Source: Bacillota bacterium (GTDB lineage Bacteria; Bacillota; Clostridia; Christensenellales; UBA1242). From it: DNA of 64,000 bases. Both the position numbers and the translations under genes were made by a program. The DNA is taken from NCBI GenBank assembly GCA_009780065.1, contig WRAS01000001.1, forward strand, positions 252,140 through 316,139, in the 5' to 3' direction. The notes beneath the pieces were generated by a model. It was not told the origin of the DNA and searched no databases. It saw only the letters and a list, made by a program, of their open reading frames with translations. Shown here piece after piece: positions 60,577 through 64,000 of the stretch. The stretch's first letter is position 1. Every line of letters begins with the position of its first letter.

Positions 60577-61106
60577 AAATTCGAATTAACCTTGCATACA
60601 CATATAAAATGTATATCATTATGTTATTAGTGGCACTGGTTGTGCCTATAGTATTCGGCTATTATATATATAGAAATTATAAATGCAGAAAGATCTTTTT
60701 TCAAGACACAATTGCATTCTGCGATCATTTGTCAGTCGAAATTGGATTTTCAAAAAATAACCTTGGTTATATTATTGATACGTATAAAGATTCTTACGCG
60801 CAACATTTTTATAATACGCTTGTGGGATACAAGACCTTGCTAGATAATCGTATTGAAATCACTCATGGTGCTGTGAATTCGGTTGTGTGGCGCGGCCTTA
60901 AACCCGCCGAAATTACAACAATCACAGATTTTTTATATGAACTGGGACGCCATGGCAGTCACGAAGAACAATCCAAAATCGCATCAAAGCGCGTAACATT
61001 TGACCATTTCTTTGACCAATCTAAAACAGCGCTGCGACGTGAAGCGTCTATTTATTTCAAACTTTGCATAATTTTAGGTATAGCATTAGTAATTTTACTT
61101 GTATAA
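60573..61106 (+). CDS. spoIIIAB: stage III sporulation protein AB
   Basis: 177 residues from GTG 60573, overlapping spoIIIAA by four bases. Membrane segment near residues 10-30, C-terminal helix about 160-177, and GEEQ-like basic middle. Family identified mainly by order between spoIIIAA and spoIIIAC and by layout (type II secretion-like). Confidence 0.88.
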   Translation: MKIRINLAYTYKMYIIMLLVALVVPIVFGYYIYRNYKCRKIFFQDTIAFCDHLSVEIGFSKNNLGYIIDTYKDSYAQHFYNTLVGYKTLLDNRIEITHGAVNSVVWRGLKPAEITTITDFLYELGRHGSHEEQSKIASKRVTFDHFFDQSKTALRREASIYFKLCIILGIALVILLV

Positions 61107-61123
61107 GCGAAAAGGAAGGGAAG

Positions 61124-61321
61124 ATGGGAATAGAAATTATATTCAGAATCGCGGCAATAGGAATTTTGGCAAGTGTAGTTTCCAGTGTTCTTAAACAATC
61201 CGGCAAAGACGAACTTGCAACCTTTGTTTCTTTGTCTGCGGTTATAATTTCACTTTTACTGGTTTTGGATATGGTGGCAGATTTATTCAGTACAGTGCGA
61301 AATCTTTTTTCGTTGTACTAG
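61124..61321 (+). CDS. spoIIIAC: stage III sporulation protein AC
   Basis: 65 residues from ATG 61124 with AAGGAAGG Shine-Dalgarno; the longer upstream frame runs inside spoIIIAB. Two membrane segments, IFRIAAIGILASVVSSVLKQSGKDELA, matching the small SpoIIIAC family. Forms part of the SpoIIIA-SpoIIQ channel in the mother-cell membrane. Confidence 0.93.
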   Translation: MGIEIIFRIAAIGILASVVSSVLKQSGKDELATFVSLSAVIISLLLVLDMVADLFSTVRNLFSLY

Positions 61322-61361
61322 GTTGCAATATTCGACAATAGCGCACACATAGTCTAAAGAC

Positions 61362-61748
61362 ATGGAAGTCTTTCAACTCATTGGCATCGCGCTGCTTACT
61401 GCGGTGGCGGTGATTATTCTTCGTCCGCATAAACCAGAAATAGCAATGATTGTCAGTTTGGCGGGCGGGCTAATGGTTCTGTTTTTGTTTGTGGAGACCC
61501 TCAGTGGGGTTATTGGTGGATTTTCGCAAATCGCAACTCAAACGGGTGTTCCAATTACATTATTCAGTGCATTACTTAGAATAATTGGAATTGGCTATTT
61601 AACAGAATTTGCAGCCAATATATGCGAAGACAGCGGTAACCAAAGTCTGGCACACAAAGTAGTTATAGGGGGAAAGATTCTTATCCTTGTCATGGCGATT
61701 CCAATAGTTACTAGTTTAATTGACATAATCGTGGGGGTGCTGCCATGA
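61362..61748 (+). CDS. spoIIIAD: stage III sporulation protein AD
   Basis: 128 residues. Four hydrophobic segments with IIRPHKPEIAMIVSLAGGLMVL and ELTEFAANICEDSGNQSLAHKV-type features (in outline) of SpoIIIAD. It overlaps spoIIIAE by four bases. No Shine-Dalgarno visible, but a 40-base gap follows spoIIIAC. Confidence 0.93.
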   Translation: MEVFQLIGIALLTAVAVIILRPHKPEIAMIVSLAGGLMVLFLFVETLSGVIGGFSQIATQTGVPITLFSALLRIIGIGYLTEFAANICEDSGNQSLAHKVVIGGKILILVMAIPIVTSLIDIIVGVLP

Positions 61749-63016
61749 ATTATGAATTTGAATTAAAAGAATACAAACGCAGAATTTCTCCGCAAAAAAT
61801 AAAACAAAAATCAACCCCGAAAAAGATTCTTCGGCGTGTTATCGTTTCACTTACCATTCTTGCTGTTGTTTTTTCATTAATGTTGATGCAGGACGTTGCG
61901 ATTGCAATCGCAAGCACAAACCAAAACATTATCGAAGAACTGGAACGTAATGTAAACGATAGCCTAAACAACATCGACTTTGGTGAATTGGATGATATCT
62001 TGGCAGGTATTGGTTCGGGGTTTAATTTGTTTGGCGAGGACTCGTTCATGCAAAGAGTCAGCCGAATCATCAGTGGCGAATTTCAAACCGAACACAACAA
62101 TATGTTTTCTGCATTGTTTGCATTGTTCGGTTCCGCAATCTTTGGATTCTTGCCAATCATTATGTTGATTGTGGGCGTTGCGATATTTTCCGGTCTTATG
62201 CAGGCGCTTCGTCATCATAACTCGGGTGAAGGGGTTCGAAACATCATCCACTTTGTTACGTACTCTGCAATTGTTGTAATTGTGATGTATGGGGTTGCAT
62301 CTATGATAGCCACGGTAACCGGAACACTTAACAGCATCCGTACACAAATGGATATAATATTCCCCATTTTGCTGACATTGATGGTTGCATCCGGAGGGCA
62401 AGCCAGTAGCAGTGTTTATCAACCTGCAGTGGTTATTTTGTCCAATGGTGTGATGCAAATTTTCACACTAATTGTTATGCCATTATTTATAATTACTTTG
62501 ATATTTTCAATTGTTGGCAACTTGTCCAACACAAACCGCTTTGACAAATTCGTCTCGTTTTTTACCAGTGCCTATAAATGGATACTAGGTCTAACATTCA
62601 CAATCTTTCTTTCGTTCTTGGCTATCCAAGGAATCACTGCCAGCGCTCATGACGGTATATCAATCCGAGCCGCAAGATTCACAATCAGCAGTTACGTCCC
62701 ATTCCTTGGCGGTTATTTGTCCCAGGGTTTTGACTTGGTGCTTGCGTCTTCCATTCTTATTAAAAACGCGGTGGGTTTGGCGGGCTTATATTTACTGCTC
62801 GGGGTGGTTCTTGCACCAATAATTCAAATAGCGGTTTTCAGTCTTGGTCTAAAACTGGCCGCTGCCATAACACAACCAATCGCGGATGAACGCATTTCAA
62901 ATTTTCTGTCGACGGTCAACAAGGCATTTTCAATGCTGGCTGCAATATTAATCGGTGTTGCCTTTATGTATTTTTTAACCATTGGTCTAATCATTATGAC
63001 GGGAAATGTTCTCTAA
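61745..63016 (+). CDS. spoIIIAE: stage III sporulation protein AE
   Basis: 423 residues, the expected size. N-terminal membrane segment (about 33-50), extracytoplasmic loop, then six to seven hydrophobic segments (FGFLPIIMLIVGVAIFSGLMQALRHHN region at about 140) as in the polytopic SpoIIIAE. Central channel component. Overlaps spoIIIAD. Confidence 0.94.
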   Translation: MNYEFELKEYKRRISPQKIKQKSTPKKILRRVIVSLTILAVVFSLMLMQDVAIAIASTNQNIIEELERNVNDSLNNIDFGELDDILAGIGSGFNLFGEDSFMQRVSRIISGEFQTEHNNMFSALFALFGSAIFGFLPIIMLIVGVAIFSGLMQALRHHNSGEGVRNIIHFVTYSAIVVIVMYGVASMIATVTGTLNSIRTQMDIIFPILLTLMVASGGQASSSVYQPAVVILSNGVMQIFTLIVMPLFIITLIFSIVGNLSNTNRFDKFVSFFTSAYKWILGLTFTIFLSFLAIQGITASAHDGISIRAARFTISSYVPFLGGYLSQGFDLVLASSILIKNAVGLAGLYLLLGVVLAPIIQIAVFSLGLKLAAAITQPIADERISNFLSTVNKAFSMLAAILIGVAFMYFLTIGLIIMTGNVL

Positions 63017-63028
63017 AAAGGAGTTTGC

Positions 63029-63493
63029 ATGAGTCCATGGCTTCTATCCATTGTCGGAGTAACCATCATCGGCGTGTTGGCGGAATTGCTGTTGACGGAT
63101 TCTCCAATGTCAAAATTCGTGCGTGGAATTTACGGGTTTTTTATATTACTGGTCATCATACAACCGTTGCCAGGTTTTTTTCGCGGAGACATTGAAATAG
63201 GCGGTGGCGTGGATTATAACTGGGAACTGATTGGCACGATTAATACCCAGAATGCTGCTGCCACACAAACACGGATGGAAAATACTCTTAGATTGGCTGG
63301 CTTTGACAATGTTCTGGTTACCGTGGTACATGACCGCAATGCCAGTTCGTTTCAAATTGAAAATCTTTTTATCAATGCAACAGGGGTAATCATACGGGAA
63401 GATCGTGAACACATAAACACCAAAGAAGAAATCATACGTATAGTTACAACAACATTAAGAGTCGATGAATCAATTATTTTCTATATCGGATAA
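63029..63493 (+). CDS. spoIIIAF: stage III sporulation protein AF
   Basis: 154 residues with AAAAGGAG Shine-Dalgarno. Two membrane segments (about 3-20 and 33-55) and a small C-terminal alpha/beta domain, the SpoIIIAF ring-building-like layout. Order and size match. Confidence 0.9.
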   Translation: MSPWLLSIVGVTIIGVLAELLLTDSPMSKFVRGIYGFFILLVIIQPLPGFFRGDIEIGGGVDYNWELIGTINTQNAAATQTRMENTLRLAGFDNVLVTVVHDRNASSFQIENLFINATGVIIREDREHINTKEEIIRIVTTTLRVDESIIFYIG

Positions 63494-63505
63494 GGAGGGG
63501 GAACA

Positions 63506-64000
63506 ATGTTAAAAGTAGAGCGCGAGGACAATGACAATGTAATGTCCAGAACCACACTAGGCGGTGAACCAAGACAAACAAACAGGGAAGAGGTCTCACT
63601 ACCACTATCAAGCGAAGCCCCAAAAATGGTGCAACCACCAAAACCGCAACCCAAGACTGAACCCGTAAAATCAACAGGCAAGGGCTCGTTTCTTGCGCGA
63701 CTTCGCAAAGTCAAGAACATAGAATTCTATGTTGCAGGCGGAGTGATTTTATTGATGATCGCAATCTTTGCAACTAATTTCTTGGGTGGGGTATCCAATG
63801 ACCAACCTAACCATGCAAACTGGAACCAGATGCAAACAAACTTTGCCCGTGACATGGAAGCACGTTTGGTACAAACTCTGTCCCAGGTTCGTGGTGCAGG
63901 CCGTGTAGAAGCCATGGTAACCGTGGCGGGTTCCGCAACATTGGAAATTGCATATAACATTGACGAGCGCACCGTAACCCAAACCGGCGCCAATGGTGTA
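63506..64000 (+). CDS. spoIIIAG: stage III sporulation protein AG, N-terminal 165 residues (runs off right edge)
   Basis: Starts at ATG 63506 with AAGGAGGGGG Shine-Dalgarno and stays open to the window edge. Pro/Lys-rich cytoplasmic region, a membrane helix at about 75-91, then the start of the ring-building domain (LVQTLSQVRGAGRVEAMVTV). SpoIIIAG oligomerises into a large ring in the intermembrane space. The expected spoIIIAH would lie beyond the window. Confidence 0.92.
   Translation, partial: MLKVEREDNDNVMSRTTLGGEPRQTNREEVSLPLSSEAPKMVQPPKPQPKTEPVKSTGKGSFLARLRKVKNIEFYVAGGVILLMIAIFATNFLGGVSNDQPNHANWNQMQTNFARDMEARLVQTLSQVRGAGRVEAMVTVAGSATLEIAYNIDERTVTQTGANGV

Overview
The window looks like chromosome from an uncultured, probably gut-associated, endospore-forming member of the Bacillota (Clostridia-like). 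Reasons: the spoIIIAA-AG sporulation locus runs off the right edge; gene clusters such as rpmE-prmC-prfA, rpsF-ssb-rpsR, rpsO-pnp and PadR/DUF1700/DUF4097 are typical of Firmicutes; base composition is moderately AT-rich; Shine-Dalgarno sites are of the AAGGAG type. Real genes end in TAA, TAG and TGA, so the code is standard.

Layout. 1-3.1 kb: a minus-strand operon of three exported or membrane-anchored proteins, two of them tandem RCC1-repeat paralogues with long G/C homopolymers. 3.1-11.5 kb: housekeeping (rplS, a PadR/DUF1700/DUF4097 envelope operon, pyrophosphatase, rpsF-ssb-rpsR, murC, rpmE-prmC-prfA, nrdR). 11.5-14.7 kb: a large minus-strand surface protein and a small membrane protein. 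14.76-22.8 kb: a compact phage-derived head module (large terminase, portal split by a frameshift, scaffold-like protein, major capsid protein, short-tail connector-like proteins, BhlA-type holin) with no integrase, repressor, replication, endolysin or tail-fibre gene. 22.8-31.4 kb: rpsO-pnp, small orphan genes including an undersized basic protein, a YgjV-like/DegV operon and a tRNA-Gly. 31.4-40.9 kb: dut, UvrD-type helicase, orphan MazF, lgt, thiI, inositol-phosphatase family, an H1-like lysine-rich protein, aminotransferase and glutamate dehydrogenase. 41-47.7 kb: a lipoprotein, an EamA transporter and a duplicated envelope-protein cluster ending in an M64-family metallopeptidase. 47.8-59.6 kb: PEP carboxylase, three large repeat-rich surface proteins, a kinase broken at a T10 run and tRNA-fMet. 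59.6-64 kb: spoIIIAA to spoIIIAG (truncated by the window).

The most striking cross-cutting signal is that about a dozen first-in-transcript genes have no Shine-Dalgarno. Most carry a sigma-A-like promoter whose -10 box lies 6-8 bases upstream of the ATG, which predicts leaderless mRNAs. Operon-internal genes keep normal Shine-Dalgarno sites. Other leads are the minimal capsid/packaging module, homopolymer tracts in surface genes, and short genes that standard gene callers would miss. All functional names rest on reading the translated proteins and on family knowledge; no database search was run.
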